64,000 nt of DNA. Source: a bacterium. Lineage in GTDB: Bacteria > Bacillota > Bacilli > Lactobacillales > Streptococcaceae. The stretch spans positions 186,001 to 250,000 of the forward strand of contig CAJNCW010000002.1 of the NCBI GenBank assembly GCA_905221345.1. Reading direction: 5' to 3'. Shown one piece after another: positions 1 through 9,203 of this stretch. Every line of letters begins with the position of its first letter. Within the stretch, counting starts at the first letter, position 1. The translations under genes and the position numbers were made by a program. The notes beneath the pieces are model-generated. The model had not been told where the DNA came from, ran no database searches, and saw only the letters and a list, made by a program, of their open reading frames with translations.

Positions 1-172
1 TGCTCGTTTTTGAGGGTTATTCTCTTTTTCCTCAAAAAAATATCTTTATACTTGAGGAATCAAGGCTTTTATTTACATTTTCTTTCATTTTTTCGTGAAA
101 ATTTGCTAGATTTCCTTTACTTAATTTATGGCAATCGTTTGACATATTTTTCTTTTTTTTAACATAAAAGAC
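1..172. other. AT-rich region upstream of scrB
   Basis: No gene is visible here. There is an inverted repeat at 29-35/52-58 (TCCTCAA and TTGAGGA). A half-palindromic motif at 130-144 (GGCAATCGTTTGACA) resembles LacI-family or cre half-sites. In related streptococci the sucrose PTS gene scrA is transcribed divergently from scrB, so this is probably the scrA control region with scrA just outside the window. That placement is inference. Confidence 0.4.
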
Positions 173-228
173 TTGCTTTTTTTGTCGAAAACGTTTACTA
201 TTAATAATAGAATAGAACTTATGGAGGA
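173..228 (+). promoter_or_regulatory. scrB promoter with overlapping cre/ScrR-type operator
   Basis: A -35 TTGCTT (173-178), a 17-bp spacer and a -10 TACTAT (196-201) precede scrB. A near-palindrome CGAAAACGTTTAC (186-198) overlaps the spacer and -10. It fits the CcpA cre consensus at 12 of 13 positions and also looks like a LacI-family operator, so ScrR and/or CcpA could block RNA polymerase here. The ribosome binding site GGAGGA is at 223-228, eight bases before the ATG. Confidence 0.65.
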
Positions 229-236
229 AAGATAAA

Positions 237-1691
237 ATGGAATGGACAACTGAGCGCCGTTATAGACGCTATGAAGACTGGTCTAATGATGAAATCAAAC
301 AAATCAAGGAAAAGATGGCTCAATCTCCTTGGCATACTCGTTACCATGTCGAGCCTAAAATGGGCCTTCTCAATGATCCAAATGGCTTTTCTTGTTTCGA
401 TGGCAAATGGATTCTCTTTTACCAGAACTTCCCCTTTGGTGCAGCCCATGGGTTGAAATCTTGGGTGCAGCTTGAAAGTGATGATTTAGTGCACTTTACA
501 GAAACTGGAGTCAAAGTTTTGCCAGATACTCCATTGGATAGTCACGGTGCCTACTCTGGTTCTGCCATGCAGTTTGGCGATCAGTTGTTCCTATTCTATA
601 CTGGAAATGTCCGTGATGAAAACTGGATCCGTCACCCCTACCAGATCGGGGCTCTTTTAGATAAGGATGGCAAGATTACAAAGATTGACAAGATCTTGAT
701 TGACCAGCCATCAGACTCTACTGACCACTTCCGCGACCCGCAAATTTTTAACTTTAAAGGTCAATATTATGCTATCGTCGGTGGACAGGACTTGGAGAAA
801 AAAGGCTTCGTCCGTCTCTATAAGGCTATAGATAATGACTACACCAACTGGCAAGAGGTTGGTGACCTTAACTTTGCTAACGACCGCACTGCCTACATGA
901 TGGAATGTCCAAATCTAGTCTTTGTAGGGGAGCAACCTGTCCTTCTCTACTGCCCACAAGGATTGGATAAGGCTGTTCTAGACTATGATAATATCTATCC
1001 AAACATGTACAAAATCGGGACTTCCTTTGCCCCTGAAAATGCCAAAATGGTAGATGTGTCTCCATTGCAAAATCTAGACTATGGTTTTGAAGCCTATGCA
1101 ACGCAAGCCTTCAATGCTCCAGATGGACGTGCACTAGCAGTAAGTTGGCTTGGGTTGCCAGATGTTTCTTACCCATCTGACCGTTTTGACCACCAAGGAA
1201 CCTTCTCATTGGTCAAAGAACTCACTATCAAAGATGGCAAACTCTACCAATACCCAGTCGCAGCTATCAAGGATCTTCGTGCTTCTGAAGAAGCCTTCTC
1301 AAATCGTACTCAAACCAATAACACCTATGAACTCGAGCTCAACTTGGAGGCCAATAGCCAAAGCGAGATTGTCTTGCTCGCTGATAAAGAAGGCAAGGGA
1401 CTTTCAATCAATTTTGACCTTGTCAATGGACAGGTTACTGTTGATCGTAGTCAGGCTGGTGAACAGTATGCCCAAGAATTTGGAAACACTCGTTCTTGCC
1501 CAATCGACAAGCAAGCTACTACTGCAACTATCTTCATCGACAAGTCAGTCTTTGAAATTTTCATCAATAAAGGAGAAAAAGTATTTTCTGGTCGTGTCTT
1601 CCCACATGCGGACCAAAATGGTATCCTCATCAAATCTGGAAACCCAACTGGAACTTACTATGAATTAGATTATGGTCGCAAAACTAACTGA
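237..1691 (+). CDS. scrB: Sucrose-6-phosphate hydrolase (GH32)
   Basis: Cytoplasmic enzyme that hydrolyses PTS-imported sucrose-6-phosphate to glucose-6-phosphate and fructose. The 484-aa length is normal for the family. The three GH32 signatures are present: NDPNG at residues 46-50 (nucleophile Asp47), FRDP with RDP at 166-168 (transition-state Asp), and MECPN with Glu223-Cys224 (acid/base Glu). The N-terminal five-blade propeller is followed by a C-terminal beta-sandwich from about residue 350. The ATG follows a strong GGAGGA. The last 20 bases overlap the start of scrR, so the two are co-transcribed and probably translationally coupled. An operator-like palindrome covers the promoter, consistent with sucrose induction and catabolite control. 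Confidence 0.96.
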   Translation: MEWTTERRYRRYEDWSNDEIKQIKEKMAQSPWHTRYHVEPKMGLLNDPNGFSCFDGKWILFYQNFPFGAAHGLKSWVQLESDDLVHFTETGVKVLPDTPLDSHGAYSGSAMQFGDQLFLFYTGNVRDENWIRHPYQIGALLDKDGKITKIDKILIDQPSDSTDHFRDPQIFNFKGQYYAIVGGQDLEKKGFVRLYKAIDNDYTNWQEVGDLNFANDRTAYMMECPNLVFVGEQPVLLYCPQGLDKAVLDYDNIYPNMYKIGTSFAPENAKMVDVSPLQNLDYGFEAYATQAFNAPDGRALAVSWLGLPDVSYPSDRFDHQGTFSLVKELTIKDGKLYQYPVAAIKDLRASEEAFSNRTQTNNTYELELNLEANSQSEIVLLADKEGKGLSINFDLVNGQVTVDRSQAGEQYAQEFGNTRSCPIDKQATTATIFIDKSVFEIFINKGEKVFSGRVFPHADQNGILIKSGNPTGTYYELDYGRKTN

Positions 1692-2637
1692 TGTCGCCAA
1701 ACTTGCAGGCGTCAGCCCTACTACCGTCTCACGGGTCATCAATAAAAAGGGTTATCTATCTGAGAAAACCATTCAAAAGGTTAATGAAGCCATGCGAGAG
1801 CTAGGCTACAAGCCCAACAATCTGGCTCGAAGTCTCCAAGGAAAATCTGCCAAGTTGATTGGACTTATTTTTCCAAACATCAGTCATGTCTTTTATGCGG
1901 AGTTGATTGACAAGTTGGAACACCAACTCTTCAAAAATGGCTACAAGACCATCATCTGTAACAGCGAGCATGACTCTGAAAAAGAACGAGAGTACATTGA
2001 AATGCTGGAGGCCAACCAGGTAGACGGTATCATTTCTGGAAGTCACAACTTGGGAATCGAAGACTACAATCGTGTGACGGCACCGATTATTTCCTTTGAC
2101 CGAAACTTGTCTCCAGACATCCCTGTCGTCTCCTCTGATAACTACGGTGGCGGAGTCCTCGCAGCTCAAACCTTGGTCAAGACAGGCGCCCAGTCTATCA
2201 TCATGATTACAGGAAATGACAACTCGAACTCACCGACTGGACTGCGCCACGCTGGTTTTGCCTCTGTTCTCCCAAAAGCGCCTATTATCAATGTTTCGAG
2301 CGACTTTTCTCCCGTCAGAAAAGAAATGGAAATCAAGAATATCTTGACCCATCAGAAACCAGATGCGATTTTTGCTTCGGATGATTTAACAGCTATTCTG
2401 GTGATCAAAATCGCTCAGGAGCTAGGTATCTCTGTTCCTGATGAGCTCAAGGTCATCGGCTATGATGGGACTTACTTTATCGAGAACTACTATCCTCACC
2501 TGACAACGATTAAGCAACCTATGAAAGAGATTGCCCACCTCACTGTCGATCTCCTCTTGCAGAAGATTGAAGGCAAGGAAGTCGCGACAACTGGTTACTT
2601 CTTACCAGTCACACTATTACCAGGAAAAAGTATTTAA
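1672..2637 (+). CDS. scrR: LacI-family sucrose operon repressor
   Basis: DNA-binding repressor of sucrose utilisation, 321 aa. The N-terminal helix-turn-helix is the typical LacI type (residues 4-25, DVAKLAGVSPTTVSRVIN), followed by the hinge helix region near residue 50 (NNLARSL) and a periplasmic-binding-protein-like effector domain from about residue 60. It begins inside the end of scrB (20-bp overlap). Location and family make ScrR the natural assignment. The probable operator is the palindrome over the scrB promoter. The effector is not deducible from sequence; for ScrR proteins fructose or sucrose-derived sugars are assumed. Confidence 0.92.
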   Translation: MVAKLTDVAKLAGVSPTTVSRVINKKGYLSEKTIQKVNEAMRELGYKPNNLARSLQGKSAKLIGLIFPNISHVFYAELIDKLEHQLFKNGYKTIICNSEHDSEKEREYIEMLEANQVDGIISGSHNLGIEDYNRVTAPIISFDRNLSPDIPVVSSDNYGGGVLAAQTLVKTGAQSIIMITGNDNSNSPTGLRHAGFASVLPKAPIINVSSDFSPVRKEMEIKNILTHQKPDAIFASDDLTAILVIKIAQELGISVPDELKVIGYDGTYFIENYYPHLTTIKQPMKEIAHLTVDLLLQKIEGKEVATTGYFLPVTLLPGKSI

Positions 2638-2641
2638 GTAC

Positions 2642-2674
2642 AAAAAACTCAGACGAATTCGTCTGAGTTTTTTT
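2642..2674. terminator. Bidirectional terminator between scrR and mvaA
   Basis: Perfect 26-bp palindrome (2645-2670, arms AAACTCAGACGAA/TTCGTCTGAGTTT) with T-runs on both strands. It serves the convergent scrR and mvaA transcripts; the mvaA stop codon lies within its edge. Confidence 0.9.
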
Positions 2675-3947
2675 ATGATCTTAAGTTTTCGAGATAGCGC
2701 TGGGCTGTCTCTAAGTTAAAGGTTTTATCTGCGATGAGGCGCTCAACGAGGGGAGCAACTTCAGACTCACTAGCACCTGCTAGGAGAGCTAGGGATTTGG
2801 CCTGCAATTTCATGTGGCCTTGCTGGATGCCCGTACTTACTAAGGCTTTGAGGGCCGCAAAGTTTTGAGCAAGACCGATGGACACGATAATCTGAGCTAA
2901 TTCCTTAGCTGAAGGATTTCCCAGTAGTTCATGACTGAGGGCTACACGTGGGTTGAGACCGATAGAGCCACCCTTGGTCGCTACGGGCATAGGTAAGGTC
3001 ATCTCACCGACCAATTCTTCTGAGTCCCTATCGAGACTCCATCGGCTGAGGCCTTGATAGCGTCCATCTCGACTGGCAAAGGCATGGGCTCCAGCTTCGA
3101 TGGCACGCCAGTCATTACCCGTGGCAATCAAAATGGCATCAATACCATTAAAAATCCCTTTATTATGGGTAGCCGCTCGGTAGGGATCAGCCTGCGCAAA
3201 CTGGCTAGCCAAAGCTATTTTCTCCGCAATTTCTCGTCCTTGGTCCCTTTGGGGACTCAAGTAGCGAAAGGCGATACGACAGCTTGCAGTCACCAGAGAA
3301 TCGGTCGCGTAATTGGACAGGATTCCCATGAGACTCTGCCCCTGACTGAGTTCTTCTAAGACCGGCTTCAAGGCTTCTAGCATGGTATTTAGCATATTAG
3401 CCCCCATGGCTTCCTGGGTATCGATATGGAGATAGACGACGAGAAAGTCTGTTTCACCTTTGATCTGTTCTACATGCAAATCACGCGCCCCGCCACCACG
3501 TTTGACGATAGAAGGATAGGCTTGATTGGCAAGTTCCAAGAGTTCCGCTTTCTTGCTGGCAATCTTCTCTTGCGCTTGTTCAGGTTCAGCAACATGATAA
3601 AGGGCTACCTGACCGATCATCTGGCGCTCATGTACTTGAGCAGTAAAGCCACCTGCTCGCTTTATGATTTTGCTGGCATAGCTAGCCGCAGCAACTACTG
3701 AGGGTTCTTCTGTCACATAGGGAACTGTGTAGTCCTGACCGTTCACCAAAAGTTCTGGAATGATCGAGTAAGGCAGAGAAAAAGTTCCTACCACATTCTC
3801 ACTCAGCTGGTCTGCAACTGCCAAGCTGACTTGCTCATTCTGCTCTAGACTCGTTTGCTTTTCAGGACTAAGGAGCGCCTGAGCTCGCAACAACTCAAGG
3901 CGCTCATGGTATGATTTTTTAGAAAATCCATTCCAACTTCTCTTCAT
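2673..3947 (-). CDS. mvaA: Hydroxymethylglutaryl-CoA reductase, class II
   Basis: Reduces HMG-CoA to mevalonate in the mevalonate route to isopentenyl diphosphate, which Gram-positive cocci use instead of the MEP pathway. At 424 aa it has bacterial class II size. Catalytic positions are visible: the TEEPSV segment (Glu80/Glu81), Lys263 in THNKGIFNG, Asp279 in NDWRAIEAG and His378 in QQGHMKL near the C-terminus. Its start codon overlaps the mvaS stop as TAATG, so the two genes form one operon with coupled translation. It ends in the bidirectional terminator shared with scrR. Confidence 0.95.
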   Translation of the reverse strand: MKRSWNGFSKKSYHERLELLRAQALLSPEKQTSLEQNEQVSLAVADQLSENVVGTFSLPYSIIPELLVNGQDYTVPYVTEEPSVVAAASYASKIIKRAGGFTAQVHERQMIGQVALYHVAEPEQAQEKIASKKAELLELANQAYPSIVKRGGGARDLHVEQIKGETDFLVVYLHIDTQEAMGANMLNTMLEALKPVLEELSQGQSLMGILSNYATDSLVTASCRIAFRYLSPQRDQGREIAEKIALASQFAQADPYRAATHNKGIFNGIDAILIATGNDWRAIEAGAHAFASRDGRYQGLSRWSLDRDSEELVGEMTLPMPVATKGGSIGLNPRVALSHELLGNPSAKELAQIIVSIGLAQNFAALKALVSTGIQQGHMKLQAKSLALLAGASESEVAPLVERLIADKTFNLETAQRYLENLRS

Positions 3948-5119
3948 TATTTTTCAACCTTGCTATAACGGCGTTGGTGGTCGAGAATTTCAACCAAGGC
4001 ATAGTCTTGATGTTCATAGCCCGCAAATTGGGCTGAACCAGACTCATCCAACTGCACCTCTTCGAAGAAGACTTTTTCATAGTCTGCAACTGACAATGCT
4101 GTACGTTGCTTGAGTTTGCTCAAGCGATCCTTATCAAGGTAAGCCTCATAGCCTTCGACCAGCTCTCCACTAAAGAACTCTGAAACAGCTCCACTTCCAT
4201 AACTGTAGAGGGCAATTTTATCTCCAGCCTTCAAAGTCTCTGCATTTTCCAAAAGAGAAAGGAGACCGAGAAAGAGGGAACCTGTGTAGATATTCCCAAT
4301 CATCTGACTGTAGAGAATGGACTTGTCAAAGTTTTCTTGCAAACTATCCTGTTTTTCCTGAGACAAAGTTTTGTCCATCATCTTGCGCAAGCCTTTTAAA
4401 GCCAGCTTAGGATAAGGCAAGTGGAAGCAGATAGCCGCAAAATCATTCATAGTCCAATCATAGCGTTTCTTGTATTCATCCCAAGTCGTCGTCAGGCAAT
4501 CAAGATACTGTTGAGTCGAGTACATGCCGTTTACATAAGGAGTGCTTGAATAGTTCGGACGCCAGAAATCCATGATGTCACGCGTTTGGGCAACGTTATC
4601 ATTGTTAAAGGCCATGATGCGTGGATTCTGAGTAATCAACATCGCCACACTTCCAGCACCTTGAGTTGGTTCACCAGGAGTTCCCACACCATACTTGGCA
4701 ATATCACTGGCAATGACCAAAACCTTAGACTCTGGAGAATTTTCCACATGCAATTTAGCATAATGAAGGGCAGCTGTCGCTCCATAGCAAGCTTCTTTGA
4801 TTTCAAAGCTACGGGCGAAAGGCTGAATGCCTAATAGGCCATGAACAAAGACCGCTGCTGCCTTACTCTGGTCAATCCCTGACTCGGTTGCCACGATGAC
4901 CATATCGATTTCTTCTTTTTCTTTGTCTGTCAAAATAGAGTTGCTTGCACTAGCTGCCAAGGTAACAATATCCTCAGTCAGTGGCGCAATACTAATTTCA
5001 TTTAACAAGAGTCCCTTGCTAAATTTTTCGGGGTCAACTCCCCTTGCTTCTGCTAAGTCTTGTAATTTCAAGACATATTGACTGGTTGCAAAACCAATCT
5101 TATCAATACCGATTGTCAT
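3947..5119 (-). CDS. mvaS: Hydroxymethylglutaryl-CoA synthase
   Basis: Condenses acetyl-CoA with acetoacetyl-CoA to HMG-CoA, the step before MvaA. I chose the ATG at 5119 (390 aa) rather than the ATG at 5161 (404 aa). The 5119 start follows AGAGG, and it places the catalytic residues at Glu79, Cys111 (EACYGATAAL) and His233 (CFHLPYP), the numbering known for the enterococcal enzyme. The longer start would also lie between the -10 box and the expected transcription start. The gene overlaps mvaA by one base. Confidence 0.94.
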   Translation of the reverse strand: MTIGIDKIGFATSQYVLKLQDLAEARGVDPEKFSKGLLLNEISIAPLTEDIVTLAASASNSILTDKEKEEIDMVIVATESGIDQSKAAAVFVHGLLGIQPFARSFEIKEACYGATAALHYAKLHVENSPESKVLVIASDIAKYGVGTPGEPTQGAGSVAMLITQNPRIMAFNNDNVAQTRDIMDFWRPNYSSTPYVNGMYSTQQYLDCLTTTWDEYKKRYDWTMNDFAAICFHLPYPKLALKGLRKMMDKTLSQEKQDSLQENFDKSILYSQMIGNIYTGSLFLGLLSLLENAETLKAGDKIALYSYGSGAVSEFFSGELVEGYEAYLDKDRLSKLKQRTALSVADYEKVFFEEVQLDESGSAQFAGYEHQDYALVEILDHQRRYSKVEK

Positions 5120-5164
5120 ATTTACCTCTGTTTTTTCATTCATTGTAAAAAATCGTTTCATTCT

Positions 5165-5173
5165 ATTTTATCA
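5165..5173 (-). promoter_or_regulatory. Extended -10 promoter of mvaS-mvaA
   Basis: On the minus strand TGATAAAAT (5173 to 5165) is an extended -10 element. No strong -35 is seen. Transcription would start near 5158, leaving a leader of about 40 nt before the ATG at 5119. Confidence 0.5.
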
Positions 5174-5191
5174 CAAATAGGGGCAAAAGAG

Positions 5192-5226
5192 AGAAAAAAG
5201 ACTTGATTCACCAAATCAAGTCTTTG
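5192..5226 (-). terminator. Terminator of the ThrE-type exporter pair
   Basis: Ten-bp perfect stem (5199-5208 with 5214-5223, AGACTTGATT/AATCAAGTCT) and a five-base loop. A run of six T follows on the minus strand, downstream of the gene ending at 5238. Confidence 0.85.
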
Positions 5227-5237
5227 TTTTGACTGCA

Positions 5238-5693
5238 TTAGGAAGAGATTCCTCTCTGCTTTCGGATATAGTGATAAAGCTTTAGAATTACCGTTCCACT
5301 TGCCATTCCAATAGAAATAACAAGGGCTAACATAACCACCAAAGTCGCACTGGCAATAGCATGGCTGTAATCGCCTGTCACAAAGAAAGCTGTCGTTCGA
5401 TAGGATAAATAACCAGGCACCAAGGGGGCAAGAATGGCCAAGACAAAAACCACCGCTGGTGTCTTATAGACAATACTTAAAATCTGGCTGATGCAAGAGC
5501 CAATTACTGCTGCAATAAAGGTCGCAATAATAACATTGGTTGGTTCTTTGAGCACGAGATAGAGGAGCCAAACGCCCATTCCCAAAATACCACCAGGTAG
5601 GAGCATGGAGCGTTGAACATTCAGTACGATTAGAAAGGTGATAATGGCGAGCAAACTCGCCACTGCTTGGAGCAAAATACTTGTTAGAGTCAT
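5238..5693 (-). CDS. Threonine/serine exporter family protein, small subunit (ThrE_2-like)
   Basis: A 151-aa protein made almost entirely of hydrophobic helices (about four to five membrane segments). It matches the general pattern of the C-terminal half of ThrE-type amino-acid exporters, which in Firmicutes is commonly encoded as a separate short gene (DUF3815 family). It follows the longer partner at 5695-6453 with one intervening base, so the two are almost certainly co-translated and form one membrane complex. Threonine/serine export is inferred from the family; substrate cannot be read from sequence. A strong terminator lies just downstream. Confidence 0.8.
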   Translation of the reverse strand: MTLTSILLQAVASLLAIITFLIVLNVQRSMLLPGGILGMGVWLLYLVLKEPTNVIIATFIAAVIGSCISQILSIVYKTPAVVFVLAILAPLVPGYLSYRTTAFFVTGDYSHAIASATLVVMLALVISIGMASGTVILKLYHYIRKQRGISS

Positions 5694-5694
5694 C

Positions 5695-6453
5695 TTATGT
5701 CATCAAAACCAGGGCGACAGAGGTGCCAGCCCCTAAAGCGAGGGTAATGAGCAAAGATTCAAACATCTTGCTCATACCAGAGTTGATATGGTTGGTCATG
5801 ATATCCCGTACCGCATTTGTCAGAGCAATCCCTGGAACAAAGGGCATGACCGCTCCTGCTATGATCAGGTCTGCCGTCGAAGGAAAGCCAGTATAGCGAG
5901 CCCAGAACTGGGCAATCAAGCCAAAAACAAAGGCACCCGCAAAAGCTGTTACAAAAGGAATTCGGATAAACTTCTCGACATAGAGAGAGAAAGCAAAACC
6001 AAACAAGGTCGCAACGCCTGCTCCAAAAGCATCATAGACATTACCGCCAAACATAATCGAGAAGAAAGGGGCGCTGAGGGTTGCTGCTACAGTCACTTGG
6101 AGCTTGCTATAAGGAAGAGCTTGATTTCTGATTTCCTTCAGCTTTTTAAAAGCTGTAGAAAGATCAATCTGGCCACCCACAAGTTCTCGTGATACTTGGT
6201 TGACATCACAGACTTTTTCGATGTTATAGGAGGATGACGTCACCCGTTTCATCCGAGAAATATTGGTGTTTTCAATCGAAAAGAAAATAGCTGCGGGCAT
6301 GGCAAGAACATTGCAATCCACTATTCCCTGTGAATGGGCAATGCGAATCATGGTGTCCTCAACCCGATGAATCTCCGAACCACTTTTCAAGAGAATGGTT
6401 CCAGCTAGCATAATCACATCAATGACAGCATTTAACTCTTTTGATTCGTCCAT
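5695..6453 (-). CDS. Threonine/serine exporter family protein, large subunit (ThrE/DUF1212)
   Basis: A 252-aa protein with a soluble N-terminal region of about 120 residues. That region carries the characteristic DUF1212 segment (residues 18-33, LLKSGSEIHRVEDTMI). It is followed by about five membrane helices from residue 120 onward. This is the usual N-terminal half of the ThrE exporter family; the second half is the next gene. It is first in the two-gene operon and lies about 90 bp downstream of stkP, separated from it by a strong terminator. The exported substrate is inferred, not shown. Confidence 0.8.
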   Translation of the reverse strand: MDESKELNAVIDVIMLAGTILLKSGSEIHRVEDTMIRIAHSQGIVDCNVLAMPAAIFFSIENTNISRMKRVTSSSYNIEKVCDVNQVSRELVGGQIDLSTAFKKLKEIRNQALPYSKLQVTVAATLSAPFFSIMFGGNVYDAFGAGVATLFGFAFSLYVEKFIRIPFVTAFAGAFVFGLIAQFWARYTGFPSTADLIIAGAVMPFVPGIALTNAVRDIMTNHINSGMSKMFESLLITLALGAGTSVALVLMT

Positions 6454-6499
6454 TTTCTACTCCTATTTTCTACTCCCTTTATTCTATCACAAAAGTTCA

Positions 6500-6537
6500 T
6501 GAAAAAAAATCTTTGTCATGAAATCATGACAAAGATT
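6500..6537 (-). terminator. Terminator downstream of stkP
   Basis: Perfect 14-bp stem (6508-6521 with 6524-6537) and a two-base loop, followed on the minus strand by a run of eight T. It closes the phpP-stkP transcript. Confidence 0.9.
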
Positions 6538-6540
6538 CGT

Positions 6541-8451
6541 TTAATCTCGAGAACTTTCACGGGTTCCTTCACTATTTGATTGGCTAGTTGAAGGAGTATT
6601 TCCTTGTTGGTTCCCCTGATTTGGAGTGGTTGTAGAACCCTGATTCCCTTGATTTGGTGTTGTTGTAGAACCTTGGTTCCCACGTTGAGTAGGGTTAGAG
6701 GATGAAGTTGACGGCGGTGTTTTCGGTTTATAAACTGAAATTTTGATACGTGTGTAAGTAAGGTCAACCTTTTCACCCGCTTTTGGTGTTTGATCTACAA
6801 CTGTACCTTCTGCTGTTCCTTCAGGAGCTGTCGATACTTCAACAACCTCAATATTAGCCTCTTTTACTCCGACAATCTGAATCAGATTAGTCTTAGTAAA
6901 TTCGAGACTTGAACCGATGTAACTAGGCATTCCCTTCTTAGCAACTGTTAAGGTAATCGTAGTGGCTTTTGAGAGATCATAAGTCGTACCTGCCGCAGGA
7001 CTTTGTCTGAGGACGGTTCCAGGTTCGCTTTCGCTGGATACTTCCTCTTCCATCTTGATTAGATTCTCAGGAACCTTCTTCTTCTTGAGTTCAGCTACGA
7101 CATCCGTATACTTGCGTCCAACATAGTTACTCAGTTGGAAGGATTGCTTACCTGAGGAAACAATCAGATTTACCTTGCTTCCTTCTTTCCGACCACTTCC
7201 AGCTTCAGGATCTGTTCGAATAACACGTCCTTCTGCTACTGTATCGCTGGCCTCTGACTTTTCTTCACCTACCTCAAAATTAGCTTTCTTCAGTGTTTCT
7301 TTAGCTTCAGCAACTGTCTGCCCTGCCACATTTGGGATGGCAATAGTCGCTGGAGTTCGAGAAAAGATCCAAATCAAAGAAGCCACAACTAGCAAGGCAC
7401 TGGCCAGTAAAATCATATAGCGAGCTTTAAATTTTCGTTTTTTCGTTGATTTTGATACTGGTGCCTCAGCTACAACCTGCTGATCTTGCTGTTTTGATTG
7501 AGGTCGTTCTGGCTGTGGATTAGCCTTCGGAATAGAAGTCAAAGTGCTTTGTGGAACCTTGGGCAGAGTCTTAGTATCAACCTTGCTTGCCTCATCAAAG
7601 ACTAGCTTTGGTTCTCTCCTACGATTTGGAGACAAACAGCTTGACAAGTCCACATACATCTCTGAAACAGATTGATAGCGATCCGATAGCTTCTTAGCAG
7701 TTGCCTTGATAACGACATTTTCCAAAGCTTGTGGTACTGCTGGATTCTCAGCAATAACAGATGGGAGTGGTTTTTGGAAATGCTGGAGGGCAATGGTCAC
7801 TGCACTATCACCATCGTAAGGGATATGTCCTGTCAACATCTCATAGAAAATAATCCCCATGGCATAGATGTCACTCTGTACAGTTGCCTTGGAACCACGC
7901 GCCTGCTCTGGCGAGAGATAGTGGACTGAACCCAGCATGGAGTTGGTCTGTGTCAGACTGGTCTCTGCAAAGGCCACGGCAATCCCAAAGTCTGTTACTT
8001 TGGCAGTTCCATCTGGTGTCAATAGGATATTTTGAGGTTTCAAATCTCGGTGGATAATCCCTCTCGTATGCGCCAGACGCATCGCCAAGAGAATCTGTCC
8101 CATAATACGGACGGCTTCTTCGTTTGAGAGAGGAGAGTGTTCTTTAATATAACGTTTGAGGTCCAGTCCTGCTACATACTCCATAGCCAGATACTGCTGA
8201 CCGTCTTCCTCACCAATATCTGTTATCCGAACGATATGAGGATGGTCCAAATCCGCCATGGCTCTCGCTTCACGTTGAAAACGTGCCACAGCAATCGGGT
8301 CCGTCTGGTAGTTGGTCCTCAGGACCTTGACTGCCACTTCTTCCCCATCTAGGATCAAATCCTTGGCCAAGTATACATCTGCCATGCCTCCTCGACCAAT
8401 CTGCTTGACAATCCGATACCGCCCGGCAAAAATTCTGCCGATCTGGATCAT
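6541..8451 (-). CDS. stkP: Membrane serine/threonine kinase with three PASTA domains and a low-complexity tail
   Basis: Eukaryotic-type kinase that senses peptidoglycan/muropeptides and coordinates cell division. The kinase domain spans residues 1-275: glycine loop IGRGGMADV, Lys42, HRDLKPQN with Asp136, and DFG at 154-156. A juxtamembrane linker leads to one transmembrane helix (about 345-364), then PASTA repeats at about 369-433, 437-505 and 506-575. Pneumococcal StkP has four PASTA units as I recall; here one middle unit is absent. Residues 577-636 are an extracellular Asn/Gln/Gly/Ser/Thr-rich tail with a tandem [11 protein letters not shown] repeat. The start overlaps the end of phpP by four bases (ATGA), so kinase and phosphatase are coupled. 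Confidence 0.95.
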   Translation of the reverse strand: MIQIGRIFAGRYRIVKQIGRGGMADVYLAKDLILDGEEVAVKVLRTNYQTDPIAVARFQREARAMADLDHPHIVRITDIGEEDGQQYLAMEYVAGLDLKRYIKEHSPLSNEEAVRIMGQILLAMRLAHTRGIIHRDLKPQNILLTPDGTAKVTDFGIAVAFAETSLTQTNSMLGSVHYLSPEQARGSKATVQSDIYAMGIIFYEMLTGHIPYDGDSAVTIALQHFQKPLPSVIAENPAVPQALENVVIKATAKKLSDRYQSVSEMYVDLSSCLSPNRRREPKLVFDEASKVDTKTLPKVPQSTLTSIPKANPQPERPQSKQQDQQVVAEAPVSKSTKKRKFKARYMILLASALLVVASLIWIFSRTPATIAIPNVAGQTVAEAKETLKKANFEVGEEKSEASDTVAEGRVIRTDPEAGSGRKEGSKVNLIVSSGKQSFQLSNYVGRKYTDVVAELKKKKVPENLIKMEEEVSSESEPGTVLRQSPAAGTTYDLSKATTITLTVAKKGMPSYIGSSLEFTKTNLIQIVGVKEANIEVVEVSTAPEGTAEGTVVDQTPKAGEKVDLTYTRIKISVYKPKTPPSTSSSNPTQRGNQGSTTTPNQGNQGSTTTPNQGNQQGNTPSTSQSNSEGTRESSRD

Positions 8452-9188
8452 TCTACTTCCTCCTCATTCATGTGAACAAGGGCAACCGTGATATTATCTA
8501 AGCCCCCTGCATTGTTTGCAAAACGAATGAGAGTTGCCGCCTTGTCTGCCAAGGAAATATCACTTGTTACGATATCGTAGATATCGCTTCCTGAAATCAT
8601 ATTGGTCAAGCCGTCACTATTGAGCAGGAGGTAGTCTCCTGGCTCTAGGCTGACCATGCCAAAATCTGGTTGAATTTCGTCTTTTTGCCCGATTGATTGG
8701 GTAATAATATTTTTCTGAGGATGACTTTCCGCCTCCTCTGGGGTTAGTTGACCAGCCTTTAGCAGAGCATTGACCAAGGAATGGTCACTCGTCAGCTGGC
8801 GATAATCTTCACCACGGATCAAACCGATACGAGAATCACCAATATGGGCATAAATAGCTTGATTGCCTATAATAGCGACAGCTTCTAGCGTCGTTCCCAT
8901 CCCCCTATAGGCTTCGTCTTGCCCCATCTGATGAATTTTTTGATTTTCAATTTCTAGGTAGTGGGCAAACCACTCACGAACTTCATTGACAGTGTCAATT
9001 TGGGTATCAACCCAAGCCACGCCTAGGTCTGTTACCGCCATCTCACTAGCGATGTTGCCTGCACGGTGTCCTCCCATCCCGTCAGCCAAGAGGATCATGG
9101 TGCGTCCTGCTCGGTTGACAAAGTGATTGACATAGTCTTGGTTATTTGTTCGTTTCTGACCAACATCTGTTAATAATGCTATTTCCAT
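8448..9188 (-). CDS. phpP: PP2C-type serine/threonine phosphatase
   Basis: Cytoplasmic metal-dependent phosphatase that reverses StkP phosphorylation. At 246 aa it has the usual bacterial PP2C length. The metal-binding and signature motifs are present: [12 protein letters not shown] near the start, [14 protein letters not shown] in the middle and [11 protein letters not shown] near the end, each with its conserved Asp. It lies 15 bases after rsmB and overlaps stkP by four bases. This is the standard arrangement, in which kinase and opposing phosphatase are produced together. Confidence 0.95.
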   Translation of the reverse strand: MEIALLTDVGQKRTNNQDYVNHFVNRAGRTMILLADGMGGHRAGNIASEMAVTDLGVAWVDTQIDTVNEVREWFAHYLEIENQKIHQMGQDEAYRGMGTTLEAVAIIGNQAIYAHIGDSRIGLIRGEDYRQLTSDHSLVNALLKAGQLTPEEAESHPQKNIITQSIGQKDEIQPDFGMVSLEPGDYLLLNSDGLTNMISGSDIYDIVTSDISLADKAATLIRFANNAGGLDNITVALVHMNEEEVE

Positions 9189-9203
9189 TGTGTCAGTTCC
9201 TTC

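Noticed and set aside
5120-5161. N-terminal extension of HMG-CoA synthase
   Set aside because: The extra ATG lies between the -10 box and the expected transcription start. The shorter form restores standard active-site numbering.
6600-6700. Short tandem repeats that might suggest a CRISPR array
   Set aside because: They lie in frame within stkP and encode the [11 protein letters not shown] tail; there are no unique spacers and no cas genes.
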